Of a stretch of DNA of 64,000 bases, positions 1 to 10,772 are shown piece after piece. Every line of letters begins with the position of its first letter. The first letter of the stretch is position 1. This DNA comes from Clostridiaceae bacterium (GTDB lineage Bacteria; Bacillota; Clostridia; Oscillospirales; QAMX01): the NCBI GenBank assembly GCA_018384365.1, contig JAHAYX010000001.1, positions 165,678-229,677 of the forward strand, read 5' to 3'. The notes under the pieces were generated by a model. That model made no database searches. It saw only the letters and a list, made by a program, of their open reading frames with translations, and was not told the origin of the DNA. Position numbers and translations under genes: made by a program.

Positions 1-57
1 CTATCTGGATTCGCGTACTGCCTGACGGAATTTCCTTGTTCATCCTTCCTAAAAGAT

Positions 58-106
58 AAGCTGCCGTATCAAGCGCTGAAAACGCGCTGTCCGGCAGCTT
101 TTTTCT
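58..106 (+). terminator. intrinsic terminator-like hairpin (possibly bidirectional)
   Basis: AAGCTGCCG...CGGCAGCTT inverted repeat followed by TTTTCTT; inner AGCGC/GCGCT stem. Confidence 0.7.
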
Positions 107-116
107 TATATTCAGC

Positions 117-1334
117 TCAGTTTTTCCCCAGGAAGTGTCTCATCAGGGAAGGTCCATCCGGCACAGTCAGGCCGGTTTCGGCCGCATGGCGCTCGTCATA
201 GGCCTCCGCAGTATGGGTTCCGTCGCTTCCCTCCGAACGATAAATCACAAACGGCACGGAATCCCGCGCGTGCGTCATGGTGGATACCGGCGTCGGATGA
301 TCCGGCAGCACCATCACCGTATAGGGCTCCCCGCACTCCTTCAAATAGGCCAGCACAGGCTTCAGGACACGCGCGTCAATCCGCTCAATCGCCGTGATCT
401 TTCCCTCGATATCCGCATGGTGGCCGCACTCATCCGGTCCTTCCAGATGAATATACACAAAGTCACGCCCACGCTTGAGGGCGTCGATGGCCGCCGCGGT
501 TTTCCCTTCAAAATTCGTATCCAGCGTGCCCGTCGCACCGTCCACGTCGATGCTCTCAAAGCCCGCACAGAGGCCAATGCCCTTAATCAGGTCAACAGCA
601 GAAATCACCGTGCCGGAAAGGCCATAGAGCTCACGGAAAAGCTGCAGGGACGGCCGTTTTCCTTCGCCCCAGAACCAACAGGAGGTGGCCTCATGCAGGC
701 CGCGTTCCCGGCGGCTGACATTCACCGGGTGATTGCGCAGAATCTCACGCGAACGCTTCATCATATCCAATATCATCTCGCCATAACGGCCGTTCGGCAG
801 ATGGTCAGCAATGGGACGACCCGAAATGTCATGAGGCGGTGTACAGTCCGTACCGGTATCCGCATGCGAGAGCACCAGGCAGTGGCGGTAACTGATGCCG
901 GGATACAAGTGGATATTCTCCGTATTCAGTTCTGCGGCAACCGCAGAAATCAGAGCAGTGGCTTCTTCGGTCGTGATTTCACCGGCAGAGTAATCCACCA
1001 TCACGGCATCCTCAAAACGCTCCGTGTCCGAAAGCGTGACCAGGTTGCAGCGCATTGCCACATCATCGTCCGCCAGGCGGATACCCATGCTCACAGCTTC
1101 CAACGGCGAACGTCCTGTATAACATTTTGTCGGGTCATAGCCCATTACCGAAAGATTGGCTGTATCAGAACCGGGTTTCACGCTGTCGGGCACAGTTTTC
1201 ACCAGTCCGCATTCGCCGTGCTTTGCCAGGTCGTTCATAGCCGGCGTCTGCGCCGTTTCCAGGGGAGTGCGATTTCCCAGCGATGCTACCGGATAGTCCG
1301 CTGCACCGTCCGTCAAAACAATTACATATTTCAT
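117..1334 (-). CDS. ApgM-type cofactor-independent phosphoglycerate mutase family protein (possible alternative homoserine kinase)
   Basis: 405 aa ORF; MKYVIVLTDGAADYP, GSDTANLSVMGYDP, GPDECGHHAD, LPDHPTP motifs of the alkaline-phosphatase-fold apgM family. Confidence 0.85.
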   Translation of the reverse strand: MKYVIVLTDGAADYPVASLGNRTPLETAQTPAMNDLAKHGECGLVKTVPDSVKPGSDTANLSVMGYDPTKCYTGRSPLEAVSMGIRLADDDVAMRCNLVTLSDTERFEDAVMVDYSAGEITTEEATALISAVAAELNTENIHLYPGISYRHCLVLSHADTGTDCTPPHDISGRPIADHLPNGRYGEMILDMMKRSREILRNHPVNVSRRERGLHEATSCWFWGEGKRPSLQLFRELYGLSGTVISAVDLIKGIGLCAGFESIDVDGATGTLDTNFEGKTAAAIDALKRGRDFVYIHLEGPDECGHHADIEGKITAIERIDARVLKPVLAYLKECGEPYTVMVLPDHPTPVSTMTHARDSVPFVIYRSEGSDGTHTAEAYDERHAAETGLTVPDGPSLMRHFLGKN

Positions 1335-1471
1335 ACAGTTAACGCCTTTCTCGTGGAGATCATCAATTTATTTTAACACAGACTGCGCGCCGGCGCAATG
1401 TGCAAGTCATACGGAATATACCTGCGCAACGCACACTTTCCCGCCGGGTGGATCAAAGCGCAGTATCCAGC

Positions 1472-2251
1472 TCAACCAATATAAAAATCCATCACGAGCA
1501 TCACAATGAAGCCCAGCAGCAGTGCATAGGTCGCAGCACGCTCGTAACCATGATTGTGCGTTTCCGGAATCATGTCGTTGCTGATGACATACAGCATCGT
1601 TCCGCCCGCAAAAGCCAAAAAGAACGGGAGCAGGAACGAGGCAACCGACACCGCAAAATACCCGAACAGCGTGCCCAGCACCTCAACCAGACCGGTTGCC
1701 AGTGCAATCAGGAAGGTTCTCCTTCTACTGATTCCCGCCGCCAGCATCGGCGCAATAATGATCATGCCTTCCGGCACATTCTGTAAAGCAATGCCTGCCG
1801 CAACGGTAAACGCATCGGCCACATTCCCCGTACCAAAGCTGACACCCGCTGCAATCCCCTCCGGGACATTGTGAATGGCGATTGCCATGACAAAGAGCAG
1901 GATTTTGTTCAGCTGGTCCAGATTTTCGCTCTGACGCTCACCGCTGACTCCGGCTATTGTGTGCATATGGGGCACAAAACGGTCGATAAAGTTCAAAAAA
2001 AGCGCGCCGCAAAGAATACCGGCCCCGGCAATCAGTGCGCCGAAGCGGCCGCCATTCTCCACCGCAGGAAGAATCAGTCCCAGAACCGCAGCTGCCATCA
2101 TAATTCCGGCCGCAAAGCTCAGTATGATATCGTTAAACTTATGCGGGATTTTCTTCACTGCAAAACCAAGCAGCGAGCCCAAAACAGTTGCGCCGCCCAC
2201 TCCCAGGGCGGTCAGCATTACCTGCTGCAAAATGATTCCCCCTTGTTCCAA
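1472..2251 (-). CDS. ZIP family divalent metal transporter
   Basis: 259 aa multi-TM ORF with HNVPEGIAAGV and ALQNVPEGMII motifs typical of ZIP. Confidence 0.9.
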   Translation of the reverse strand: MEQGGIILQQVMLTALGVGGATVLGSLLGFAVKKIPHKFNDIILSFAAGIMMAAAVLGLILPAVENGGRFGALIAGAGILCGALFLNFIDRFVPHMHTIAGVSGERQSENLDQLNKILLFVMAIAIHNVPEGIAAGVSFGTGNVADAFTVAAGIALQNVPEGMIIIAPMLAAGISRRRTFLIALATGLVEVLGTLFGYFAVSVASFLLPFFLAFAGGTMLYVISNDMIPETHNHGYERAATYALLLGFIVMLVMDFYIG

Positions 2252-2271
2252 TTAAGAATAATTCCTAAAAC

Positions 2272-2300
2272 AGGATAACAGATTCCCTTCCCCCTGTCAA
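2272..2300 (-). promoter_or_regulatory. sigma70-type promoter for ZIP gene
   Basis: Minus strand TTGACA - 17 nt - TATCCT, just upstream of the ZIP ORF. Confidence 0.5.
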
Positions 2301-2525
2301 GCGCAGTACGCATTTTTATGGATTTTTTGTCTATTCACATCGCCTGTGATAGTCTGTAAACAGAACATCGCGGCATAAAACCGCGCCGCAGGAGACAGAT
2401 AAAAAGCGGTCTGCTCTGCTGCGAACAAAAACTCCTGAAATCCATGCACGCGCAGCCTCTATATTATACCGACAGAACGCAAATAACCGAAGATTCGGCA
2501 ATCAAATCCCCGAAATACCGCAGAT

Positions 2526-2578
2526 AAAAAATAAAGCTGCAATACACAGTAGAAATCTACTGTATGTTGCAGCTTTAT
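2526..2578 (-). terminator. intrinsic terminator of the S10-spc-alpha operon (after rplQ)
   Basis: ATAAAGCTGCAA...ACAGTAGA-AA-TCTACTGT...TTGCAGCTTTAT inverted repeat, followed on minus strand by TTTTTA. Confidence 0.85.
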
Positions 2579-2600
2579 CTATACCCTCAACCGGTTGGAT

Positions 2601-2942
2601 TTACACCAACTCGATGATCGCCATTTCGGCGGCGTCGCCGCGGCGCGGGCCCGTTCTCACGATACGGGTATAACCGCCGTTGCGCTCTTTATATTTCGGT
2701 GCGATCTCATCAAACAGCTTGATGACAACGTCTTCCTTGGTGATAAAAGCAAATGCCTGGCGCTTTGCAGCAAGCGTACCATTCTTGCCCAAGGTAATCA
2801 TTTTCTCCGCGATCGGGCGGACCTCCTTGGCGCGGGTAACAGTGGTCTCTATTCTGCCGTTTTCCAGCAGATATGTCACCATTGCTCTCAGCATTGCCAT
2901 TCTATGATCGGTCTTTCTGCCGAGCTTGCGTGGCATAGACAA
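2601..2942 (-). CDS. rplQ: 50S ribosomal protein L17
   Basis: [24 protein letters not shown] signature; position after rpoA. Confidence 0.97.
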   Translation of the reverse strand: MSMPRKLGRKTDHRMAMLRAMVTYLLENGRIETTVTRAKEVRPIAEKMITLGKNGTLAAKRQAFAFITKEDVVIKLFDEIAPKYKERNGGYTRIVRTGPRRGDAAEMAIIELV

Positions 2943-2978
2943 TTCCTCCTTATGCTTGTGTGGGGAGTGCGGCTCCCA

Positions 2979-3926
2979 TTATTCCTCGTTCTTCTGAAGC
3001 GACAGGCCCATCGCACTAAGCTTGTTCATAACCTCTTCAAGGCTCTTGCGGCCGAGGTTACGAACCTTCATCATCTCGTCTTCCGTCTTATCGATCAGAT
3101 CCTCAACGGTATTGATTCCGGCGCGCTTCAGGCAGTTGAAGCTGCGGACGCTCAGATCCAGTTCTTCGATGGTCATCTCCAGAACCTTTTCATACTGGGC
3201 CTCCACACGCTCAACCACGGTGGAACGGGAACCAACTTCCTCGGACAGATCAATAAAGTGGACGAGAAGATCACTCAGGATCTTTGCGGACCAGGAGATG
3301 GCCTCCTGTGCCGTCAAAGTCGAGTTCGTCCAAACTTCAAGAATCAGCCTGTCGTAATCTGTTACATTGCCTACTCGGGTGTTTTCAACAGCGTAGTTGA
3401 CTTTGTAAACCGGAGTGTAAATGGAGTCGACAGGGATCAGTCCGATGATGGACTGGGCGGGCTTATTGCGCTCAGCCGGCACATAGCCGCGGCCATGATT
3501 CAGCGTGAGTTCCATGTTGAGGTGGGCGTCTGCACCCAGCGTGGCAATGTGCCAGTCCGGATTCAGGATTTCAACCTCACCGTCCGTTTTGATGTCACCG
3601 GCACAGACTTCGCACTCGCCCGCGGCGTTGATATACACAACCTTGGGCGTCTGCGTATGCAGGCGGGCGATAATGCCCTTTACATTCAAAACGATCTCCG
3701 TAACATCCTCTTTGACTCCAGGGATAGTGGAAAATTCGTGCTGAACACCATTTATCTTAATACTTGTAACCGCTGCACCGGGCAATGAAGAGAGCAGGAT
3801 TCGCCGCAAAGAATTGCCCAGGGTTGTGCCGTAACCTCTTTCCAGAGGCTCGACTACAAATCTGCCATAGGAACCATCCTCAGACATCTCTGCACATTCG
3901 ATGCGGGGCTTATCAATCTCTATCAT
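2979..3926 (-). CDS. rpoA: DNA-directed RNA polymerase alpha subunit
   Basis: [10 protein letters not shown]...[23 protein letters not shown]; start trimmed from the 3950 ORF start to the ATG preceded by AAGGAGGG. Confidence 0.97.
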   Translation of the reverse strand: MIEIDKPRIECAEMSEDGSYGRFVVEPLERGYGTTLGNSLRRILLSSLPGAAVTSIKINGVQHEFSTIPGVKEDVTEIVLNVKGIIARLHTQTPKVVYINAAGECEVCAGDIKTDGEVEILNPDWHIATLGADAHLNMELTLNHGRGYVPAERNKPAQSIIGLIPVDSIYTPVYKVNYAVENTRVGNVTDYDRLILEVWTNSTLTAQEAISWSAKILSDLLVHFIDLSEEVGSRSTVVERVEAQYEKVLEMTIEELDLSVRSFNCLKRAGINTVEDLIDKTEDEMMKVRNLGRKSLEEVMNKLSAMGLSLQKNEE

Positions 3927-4036
3927 TATATCATACCCTCCTTGAGTCACTACGCTTACGCGCCTGGGGTTTACAACAAACTACGATAAATGACTCCGCG
4001 GTCTGCGACCGCCAATCATTTACCCGATACATCGCA

Positions 4037-4663
4037 TTACTTAGAATACAACTCAACGATATGGTGCTCCTCGATCGGGAGGTCGATATCATCGCGCTCG
4101 GGCAGAGCAACGATTTTACCTTCAAGCTTTTCAACATCAAGGGAGAGCCACTTCGGAATAGGCTTCGAAGCATTGGCTTCCAGGATTGCCTTGAACTTCG
4201 CGGAAGAACGGCTTCCGTCCTTCAATGCAATCACATCGCCGGCCTTGCAGAGATAAGAAGGAATGTTGACCTTCTTGCCATTGACCTCAAAGTGTCCATG
4301 ACGCACGAGCTGACGTGCTTCCGGACGGGACATGGCGAAACCAAGGCGGTAAACAACGTTATCAAGACGGCTCTCAAGGATGACGAGGAGGTTTTCACCC
4401 GTAACGCCCTTACGCTTCTCAGCAAGCTCAAAGTAATGGGCGAACTGACCCTCGAGAACGCAATAGTATCTCTTGGCCTTCTGCTTCTCACGAAGCTGTG
4501 TGCCATATTCACTGCGCTTTTTACGCGCCTGGCCGTGCTGACCCGGAGCAAAGTTGCGGCGAGCGATCGCGCACTTGCCGGTATAGCATCTATCGCCCTT
4601 CAAAAAGAGCTTTTCACCCTCGCGGCGGCACAACTTACATACCGCACCGGTATATCTTGCCAT
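4037..4663 (-). CDS. rpsD: 30S ribosomal protein S4
   Basis: [27 protein letters not shown] signature with zinc-type Cys residues. Confidence 0.97.
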   Translation of the reverse strand: MARYTGAVCKLCRREGEKLFLKGDRCYTGKCAIARRNFAPGQHGQARKKRSEYGTQLREKQKAKRYYCVLEGQFAHYFELAEKRKGVTGENLLVILESRLDNVVYRLGFAMSRPEARQLVRHGHFEVNGKKVNIPSYLCKAGDVIALKDGSRSSAKFKAILEANASKPIPKWLSLDVEKLEGKIVALPERDDIDLPIEEHHIVELYSK

Positions 4664-4685
4664 TCTCAGTACACCTCCAAATGAA

Positions 4686-5087
4686 TTAGACGCGGCGACG
4701 CTTCGGCGGGCGGCATCCGTTGTGGGGGATCGGGGTAACGTCCTTGATCAGGCTTACCTCAAGGCCTGCGGCCTGAAGTGCGCGGATTGCAGCTTCACGT
4801 CCCGAACCAGGTCCCTTGACATACACTTCAACGCTCTTAAGGCCATGCTCCATTGCGTTCTTCGCAGCAGTCTCAGCAGCAGACTGTGCAGCAAACGGAG
4901 TGGACTTACGGGAACCACGGAAGCCGAGGCCGCCGGCGGATGCCCAGGCGATGGCATTACCGTTCACATCGGTAATGGTAACAATCGTATTGTTAAAGGA
5001 AGCACGGATATGAGCCTGACCCTTTTCAATGTTTTTACGTTCACGGCGTCTTCTGACGGTGGTGTTCTTCTTGGATTTAGGTGGCAT
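4686..5087 (-). CDS. rpsK: 30S ribosomal protein S11
   Basis: [31 protein letters not shown]. Confidence 0.97.
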   Translation of the reverse strand: MPPKSKKNTTVRRRRERKNIEKGQAHIRASFNNTIVTITDVNGNAIAWASAGGLGFRGSRKSTPFAAQSAAETAAKNAMEHGLKSVEVYVKGPGSGREAAIRALQAAGLEVSLIKDVTPIPHNGCRPPKRRRV

Positions 5088-5099
5088 TTCTGTCCCTCC

Positions 5100-5468
5100 T
5101 TACTTTCTCTTGTTGGCAATGGTCTTTGCCGGACCCTTGCGGGTTCTCGCATTGGTGCGGGTACGCTGACCGCGAACCGGCAGGCCCTTTCTGTGGCGCA
5201 GGCCACGATAGGAACCAATTTCGATCAGGCGCTTGATATCCAGCGCTACATCACGGCGAAGGTCACCTTCGACGCGGTAGGAGTTATCAATTGCTTCACG
5301 AAGCTTCGAAATATCGTCCTCGGTCAGGTCGCGTACGCGGATATCCGGATCAACACCGGTCGCTGCAAGGATGTCCTTGGAGCTCTTGAGACCGATACCA
5401 TAAATGTAGGTAAGCGCGATCTCGATTCTTTTATCTCTGGGAAGGTCAACGCCTGCTATACGTGCCAT
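5100..5468 (-). CDS. rpsM: 30S ribosomal protein S13
   Basis: [26 protein letters not shown]. Confidence 0.97.
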   Translation of the reverse strand: MARIAGVDLPRDKRIEIALTYIYGIGLKSSKDILAATGVDPDIRVRDLTEDDISKLREAIDNSYRVEGDLRRDVALDIKRLIEIGSYRGLRHRKGLPVRGQRTRTNARTRKGPAKTIANKRK

Positions 5469-5485
5469 ATTAAAACGTCCTCCTA

Positions 5486-5599
5486 TTAACCCTGTCTCTG
5501 CTTATGCTTCGGCTTTTCGCAGATGATCATGAGACGGCCCTTGCGGCGAATGAATTTGCACTTTTCGCACATGGGCTTCACTGACGGCCTTACTTTCAT
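5486..5599 (-). CDS. rpmJ: 50S ribosomal protein L36 (not in ORF track)
   Basis: Translated by eye: [37 protein letters not shown], between rpsM and infA. Confidence 0.97.
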   Translation of the reverse strand: MKVRPSVKPMCEKCKFIRRKGRLMIICEKPKHKQRQG

Positions 5600-5639
5600 A
5601 TGAAACCAACCTTTCTGATTACACGGCGAAAGCCATGTC

Positions 5640-5858
5640 TCACTTGGAACGCCATGTGATTCTGCCGCGCGTCAGGTCATACGGTGACATCTGCACCGTC
5701 ACCTTGTCGCCGGGGAGAATCCTGATGAAGTTCATTCTAAGTTTACCTGAAATATGTGATAAAATACGGTGCCCGTTTGCAAGTTCAACCGTGAACATTG
5801 CATTCGGCAGCGCCTCTATGACGGTACCCTCGAGCTCGATAACATCGTCTTTTGCCAA
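5640..5858 (-). CDS. infA: translation initiation factor IF-1
   Basis: [51 protein letters not shown]. Confidence 0.97.
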   Translation of the reverse strand: MAKDDVIELEGTVIEALPNAMFTVELANGHRILSHISGKLRMNFIRILPGDKVTVQMSPYDLTRGRITWRSK

Positions 5859-5920
5859 GCTATATACCTCCCTAACTTATCTGCGGGACTAACGGTCTAC
5901 CTGATAAAAACCAGTGTGCC

Positions 5921-6685
5921 TCAGTCTACTGTCCCTTCATCCCACTTAGTCAGAAGTACCGGATCACCGGTAGTGATCAAAACACTGTGTTCATAATGAG
6001 CAGACAGACTGTGATCTGCTGTTTTCACCGTCCAGTTGTCCGGCATGACCTTCACATCAAAGGAACCGGCATTGATCATCGGTTCAATCGCGATAGTCAT
6101 TCCGGGCAGCAGGCGCGGCCCATGACCGGGTTTTCCGAAGTTTGGTACTTCAGGGTCCTCATGCAGCTTACGGCCGACGCCGTGGCCCACATACTGGCGA
6201 ACCACGCCGTATCCGCGGCTTTCCGCGTATTCCTGAATCGCATGAGAAATATCGGATACACGGTATCCAACCCTTGCAAACTTGATACCCTCATAGAAAC
6301 TCTGTCTTGTCACATCCATTAAACGCCGGGCCTCTTCCGAGACCTCGCCGACTGCGAACGTTGCCGCGCAGTCACCGTGGAAGCCTTCAAACAAGGCGCC
6401 GACGTCGATTTTCACCAGATCGCCCTCGTGGATCACACGATCGCCGGGGATACCATGGATCACCTCGTCATTCACACTGACACAGGCGCTGCCCGGGAAT
6501 CCACCGTAACCCAGGAAAGACGGCACTGCACCGTGCGCAAGGATCTCCGCGTGCACTGCGCGATCAATTTGGCGGGTTGTGACGCCGGGGCGGATCACAG
6601 CGCGGGCCGCCATCATGGCGGCGGCTGTGATCGCACCGGACTTTTGCATAGATGCAATTTCTTTGGAATTTTTCAGCGTAATCAT
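5921..6685 (-). CDS. map: type I methionine aminopeptidase
   Basis: MITLKNSKEIASMQKSG...GYGGFPGSACVSVNDEVIHGIPG...YVGHGVGRKLHEDP. Confidence 0.97.
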   Translation of the reverse strand: MITLKNSKEIASMQKSGAITAAAMMAARAVIRPGVTTRQIDRAVHAEILAHGAVPSFLGYGGFPGSACVSVNDEVIHGIPGDRVIHEGDLVKIDVGALFEGFHGDCAATFAVGEVSEEARRLMDVTRQSFYEGIKFARVGYRVSDISHAIQEYAESRGYGVVRQYVGHGVGRKLHEDPEVPNFGKPGHGPRLLPGMTIAIEPMINAGSFDVKVMPDNWTVKTADHSLSAHYEHSVLITTGDPVLLTKWDEGTVD

Positions 6686-7314
6686 CGAATCCCCAAAGCC
6701 TCATAGATGGCAGCGGCAACATCCGCAAGCGGAAGCTGGCCGTCAACCGTCTTTAAAAGACCGCGCTCGCGATAGAAAGCAATCAGCGGCTCCGTCTGCT
6801 CATGATAAACCTTCAGGCGGCCGCGGACAACCTCCGGATCATCATCCGGACGAACGATCAGCGCTGCACCGCACACATCGCACACGCCTTCTTTTTTCGG
6901 AGGCTTGTTCGTAACGTGGAAGGTCGCGCCGCAGGTCGGGCAGGTACGTCTGCCGGACATACGGTTCACGATTGCAGTGTCAGGAACATGAATTTCGACA
7001 ACGGCGTCAACGGCACAAATGCCTTCGAGCGCCTCTGCCTGGGGGATGGTACGCGGGAAACCGTCGAGCAGGAAACCATTCTTGCAGTCATCCTGCGCAA
7101 TGCGGTTTTTCAGAAGCTCGATGACCAGGGAATCCGGAACCAGAGCGCCGGACTCCACGATGGACTTAACACGGAGGCCAAGCTCCGTACCACTCTTGAT
7201 CTCCGAGCGGATAATATTGCCTGTGGAAACCTGGGGGATCCCCAGCTTTTCACAAATCAGCTCTGCCTGAGTGCCTTTGCCGGCGCCAGGCGCTCCCAAA
7301 AGAATTAGCTTCAC
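6682..7314 (-). CDS. adk: adenylate kinase (zinc LID type)
   Basis: MKLILLGAPGAGKGTQAELI...RRTCPTCGATFH...CDVCG. Confidence 0.97.
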   Translation of the reverse strand: MKLILLGAPGAGKGTQAELICEKLGIPQVSTGNIIRSEIKSGTELGLRVKSIVESGALVPDSLVIELLKNRIAQDDCKNGFLLDGFPRTIPQAEALEGICAVDAVVEIHVPDTAIVNRMSGRRTCPTCGATFHVTNKPPKKEGVCDVCGAALIVRPDDDPEVVRGRLKVYHEQTEPLIAFYRERGLLKTVDGQLPLADVAAAIYEALGIR

Positions 7315-7334
7315 GGAATTACTCCTTCCAAACC

Positions 7335-8624
7335 TTACTCAAGGAAGCCCTTATAGTGACGCATGAGGAGCTGTGCTTCAAGCTGCTGAACAGTCTCAAG
7401 CGCAACGCCGACCGCGATCATCAGCGAAGTACCGCCAATGGAAATCGCAACAATACCGGTCAGAGAGCTGAAAATCAGCGGGAAACCGGCGACGATTGCA
7501 AGGAATACAGCGCCGATAAAGGTAATCTTGTTGAGTATCTTCATCAAGAAGTCGGAGGTGGGCTTGCCGGGACGATAGCCCATGACAAAACCGCCGTTTT
7601 TCTTGAGGTTATTAGAAACTTCAACCGGGTTGAACTGGATGACGGAATAGAAGTAAGCAAAGCCGAAGATGAAGAGCAGATACAGCACAATATAGAAGGG
7701 ATGCGTCTGCGTCAGCCATCTCGACACGCCATACCAGAAGGTGCCTTCGGCCGGGCCCACGAAGCTGATGATCGTACCGGGCAGGGCCAGGAAGGTGGAA
7801 GCGAAGATGACCGGCAGAACACCGGACATATTCACCTTCATCGGCAGGTTGGTGGACTGGCCGCCGTACATCTTACGGCCGACCATACGCTTTGCATACT
7901 GCACCGGAATACGGCGTTCCGCATCGGTGACAACGACGATAAATACGATCATGGCAAGCAGGAGCACAATCACTGCCACCATCAAGAGTATATACCAGCC
8001 GCCCTGTGCAAAATAGGAGAAAATTGTCATGCCTATCTGCGGGAAGCGGGCAACTATACCGACAAACAGGAGGATCGAAATACCATTTCCGATGCCCTTG
8101 TCCGTGATCTGTTCTCCAAGCCACATAATGATGGCGGAACCGGCTGTGAAGCTGGCGATAATCACGATCGCGCTCCAAACGCTCGGGTTCGTGAGGAGAT
8201 CGTTGTTTTTCAACAGGATATAGTAAGTGAAGCTCTGGATCAGACCGATCGCAACCGTGGTATAACGGGTGATCGACGCGAGTTTCTTCTTACCTTCCTC
8301 TCCGCCCTCCTTGGAGAGCCTTTCAAGAGCAGGTATAGCTATCGTCAAAAGCTGAATGATAATGCTTGCGTTGATATAAGGAGTGATAGACAGTGCAAAC
8401 AAAGTGGCATAGCTCAGGGCACCACCGGAGAGGATATTGTAATATCCCAGGAGGTTGCCTGACTCCAAGTACGTATCGAACAGCACGCGCAGTCCTTCTG
8501 TGTCAATACCGGGGATCAGGATCGCAACGGATCCAAAGCGGTAAATGACGACAATCATGAGCGTGAAAAGCAGTTTCTTGCGAATTTCGGGGTTACGCCA
8601 TGCGTTCACAAACGTATTCCACAT
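7335..8624 (-). CDS. secY: preprotein translocase subunit SecY
   Basis: 429 aa multi-TM ORF; PGIDTEGL, GYYNILSGGALS, ITDKGIGNGIS, SecY motifs; between rplO and adk. Confidence 0.97.
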   Translation of the reverse strand: MWNTFVNAWRNPEIRKKLLFTLMIVVIYRFGSVAILIPGIDTEGLRVLFDTYLESGNLLGYYNILSGGALSYATLFALSITPYINASIIIQLLTIAIPALERLSKEGGEEGKKKLASITRYTTVAIGLIQSFTYYILLKNNDLLTNPSVWSAIVIIASFTAGSAIIMWLGEQITDKGIGNGISILLFVGIVARFPQIGMTIFSYFAQGGWYILLMVAVIVLLLAMIVFIVVVTDAERRIPVQYAKRMVGRKMYGGQSTNLPMKVNMSGVLPVIFASTFLALPGTIISFVGPAEGTFWYGVSRWLTQTHPFYIVLYLLFIFGFAYFYSVIQFNPVEVSNNLKKNGGFVMGYRPGKPTSDFLMKILNKITFIGAVFLAIVAGFPLIFSSLTGIVAISIGGTSLMIAVGVALETVQQLEAQLLMRHYKGFLE

Positions 8625-8625
8625 G

Positions 8626-9066
8626 TTACACCACCTCTGCCTTTCCTCCAGCTGCCTCGATCTTTTCCTTGGCGCTTGCCGAGAACGCTGCGGCTTTCAC
8701 CGTCAGTTTCTTATCGAGCTCGCCGCTGCCAAGGATCTTGACGCCGTCGAGATCCTTCTTGATGATGCCAGCCTCGAACAGGGCCTTGGTGTCGACCGTG
8801 GCGCCATTTTCAAAGCAGGAAAGAGCAGATACATTGACCTCTGCGTAATGGGTCTTGAAATAGTTCTTGAATCCGCGCTTCGGAAGCTTTCTGATATACG
8901 GAACAGAAGTACCGTCAAAGCCGGGGCGCACGCCGCCGCCCGAACGCGCCTTCTGACCCTTGTGACCACGACCGGCAGTCTTACCGTTACCGGTGCCGAT
9001 GCCGCGGCCTTTGCGCTTCGGTGCCGAAACGGAACCGGGCGCCGGGGACAGTTCATATAACTTCAT
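8626..9066 (-). CDS. rplO: 50S ribosomal protein L15
   Basis: [38 protein letters not shown]; start chosen by SD spacing. Confidence 0.95.
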   Translation of the reverse strand: MKLYELSPAPGSVSAPKRKGRGIGTGNGKTAGRGHKGQKARSGGGVRPGFDGTSVPYIRKLPKRGFKNYFKTHYAEVNVSALSCFENGATVDTKALFEAGIIKKDLDGVKILGSGELDKKLTVKAAAFSASAKEKIEAAGGKAEVV

Positions 9067-9128
9067 AAAGTTCATTCCTTTCGCTCCGCACAATACGGCA
9101 AGCAAGCCGCTTGCGTATCGGGGTTAAA

Positions 9129-9305
9129 TTACGCCTCTTCGACCTTAATAAGGTAAGAAATCTGATCCACCTTACCGCGCGTCTGCGCGTTGTCGGGCTG
9201 TACGGTTGCGTCGCCGATCTTGCGAAGACCAAGGGAATTCGCGGTGGCGATATGAGTCTTATTTCTGCCGTTCAAACTTTTAACCAACGTAATTTTCATT
9301 GCCAT
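9129..9305 (-). CDS. rpmD: 50S ribosomal protein L30
   Basis: MAMKITLVKSLNGRNKTHIATANSLGLRKIGDATVQPDNAQTRGKVDQISYLIKVEEA; start trimmed from the longer ORF. Confidence 0.95.
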   Translation of the reverse strand: MAMKITLVKSLNGRNKTHIATANSLGLRKIGDATVQPDNAQTRGKVDQISYLIKVEEA

Positions 9306-9315
9306 AATGCCCTCC

Positions 9316-9822
9316 TCAAGCCTTCGCAATGTCAGCGGCGTTCTTACCGCGGACCGCTGCGACCTGCTCCGCATTACGCAGGGATTCGAGGCCCTGCATC
9401 GTTGCGGAAACAACATTCTGCGGGTTGTTGGAACGCAGGCACTTGGTACGGATATTCTTGATGCCAACAGCCTCCATGACGGCACGAACAGGACCGCCGG
9501 CGATCACGCCGGTACCTTCCGCAGCCGGCTTCAAAAGGACGCGGCCAGCGCCGAACTCGCCGATAACCTCGTGAGGAATGGTGTTGCCCTTCAAGGAAAT
9601 CTTCTTCAGATTCTTCTTGGCGTCTTCCATGCCCTTGCGGATTGCATCCGGAACTTCGGAAGCCTTACCAAGGCCAAAACCGACAATGCCGTTGCCGTCG
9701 CCGACGACGACGAGCGCCGTGAACTTGAAGATACGGCCGCCTTTTACGGTTTTGGAGACGCGGTTGAGGGCCACGACCTTCTCTGTCAGGTCAAGGGTCG
9801 AAGCATCGATACGTTTTGCCAT
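9316..9822 (-). CDS. rpsE: 30S ribosomal protein S5
   Basis: [34 protein letters not shown]. Confidence 0.97.
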   Translation of the reverse strand: MAKRIDASTLDLTEKVVALNRVSKTVKGGRIFKFTALVVVGDGNGIVGFGLGKASEVPDAIRKGMEDAKKNLKKISLKGNTIPHEVIGEFGAGRVLLKPAAEGTGVIAGGPVRAVMEAVGIKNIRTKCLRSNNPQNVVSATMQGLESLRNAEQVAAVRGKNAADIAKA

Positions 9823-9840
9823 GTCATTATCCCCCTTACC

Positions 9841-10200
9841 TTAAAACTCGAGGCCGCCCTCACGGGCGCCGTCTGCAAGATTCTGGACTCTGCCGTGATA
9901 GACATAACCACCGCGGTCAAAGACAACATTCGTAACGCCGCAGGCCTTTGCACGTTCTGCAATGGTCTGGCCGACTTTCTTCGCAGCCTCGCAGTTGCCG
10001 CCGTACACACCGAAATCCTTCTCGGTTGTCGAAGCGCTGCAGAGGGTTACGCCGTTTACGTCGTCGATCACCTGGGCATAAATGTTGGAAAGGCTTCTGT
10101 AAACGCACAGGCGAGGTCTTTCGGGCGTACCCGAGATGGCCGCACGCACTCTGCGATGACGCTTCAGGCGCTGTTTATTGGAATCTTTTCTGCTAACCAT
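9841..10200 (-). CDS. rplR: 50S ribosomal protein L18
   Basis: [31 protein letters not shown]...[26 protein letters not shown]. Confidence 0.97.
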   Translation of the reverse strand: MVSRKDSNKQRLKRHRRVRAAISGTPERPRLCVYRSLSNIYAQVIDDVNGVTLCSASTTEKDFGVYGGNCEAAKKVGQTIAERAKACGVTNVVFDRGGYVYHGRVQNLADGAREGGLEF

Positions 10201-10214
10201 CAGTGTACACTCCC

Positions 10215-10760
10215 TTACTTCTTCTTACCGCCGGCCTTGCCTTCCTTGCGGATCAAGGTCTCATTGACATATTTGATGCCCTTTCCCTTATAGGGTTCCG
10301 GCGGTCTCTTTTCGCGGACGTTTGCCGCGAACTGACCAACAAGCTGCTTGTCCGGGCCGCTGATGATGATGCGGTTCGGTGCAGGAACGTCGATCGTGAT
10401 GCCCGGGATTTCGTCCATCGTAACCTGATGGGAGTAACCAAGGTTCATCACAAGCTGCTTGCCCTGCTTTGCTGCACGGTAACCAACGCCATTGACCTCA
10501 AGCTCTTTGCTGAAGCCGGTATGCACGCCGGTGACCATGTTGGCGACCAGTGCACGGGTCAGACCGTGGAGGGATCTGGTCTCCTGGGCGTCATTCGGGC
10601 GGGTAACATTCAGAACATTGCCATCCAGCTCCACGGAAATCAGCGGATGAATGGTGGACTTCAGTTCGCCCTTCGGGCCCTTAACGGTAATATTCTTGCC
10701 CTCGAGTGTGACCTGCACATCGGCCGGCACAGTAATGGGCATTCTTCCGATTCTCGACAT
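10215..10760 (-). CDS. rplF: 50S ribosomal protein L6
   Basis: [33 protein letters not shown]. Confidence 0.97.
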   Translation of the reverse strand: MSRIGRMPITVPADVQVTLEGKNITVKGPKGELKSTIHPLISVELDGNVLNVTRPNDAQETRSLHGLTRALVANMVTGVHTGFSKELEVNGVGYRAAKQGKQLVMNLGYSHQVTMDEIPGITIDVPAPNRIIISGPDKQLVGQFAANVREKRPPEPYKGKGIKYVNETLIRKEGKAGGKKK

Positions 10761-10772
10761 ATTGCTTCCTCC

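Noticed and set aside
135-1376. 413-aa antisense ORF opposite the apgM-like gene
   Set aside because: No recognisable domain; sense gene is clearly conserved.
2595-3788. 397-aa antisense ORF across rplQ/rpoA
   Set aside because: Overlaps two universally conserved genes.
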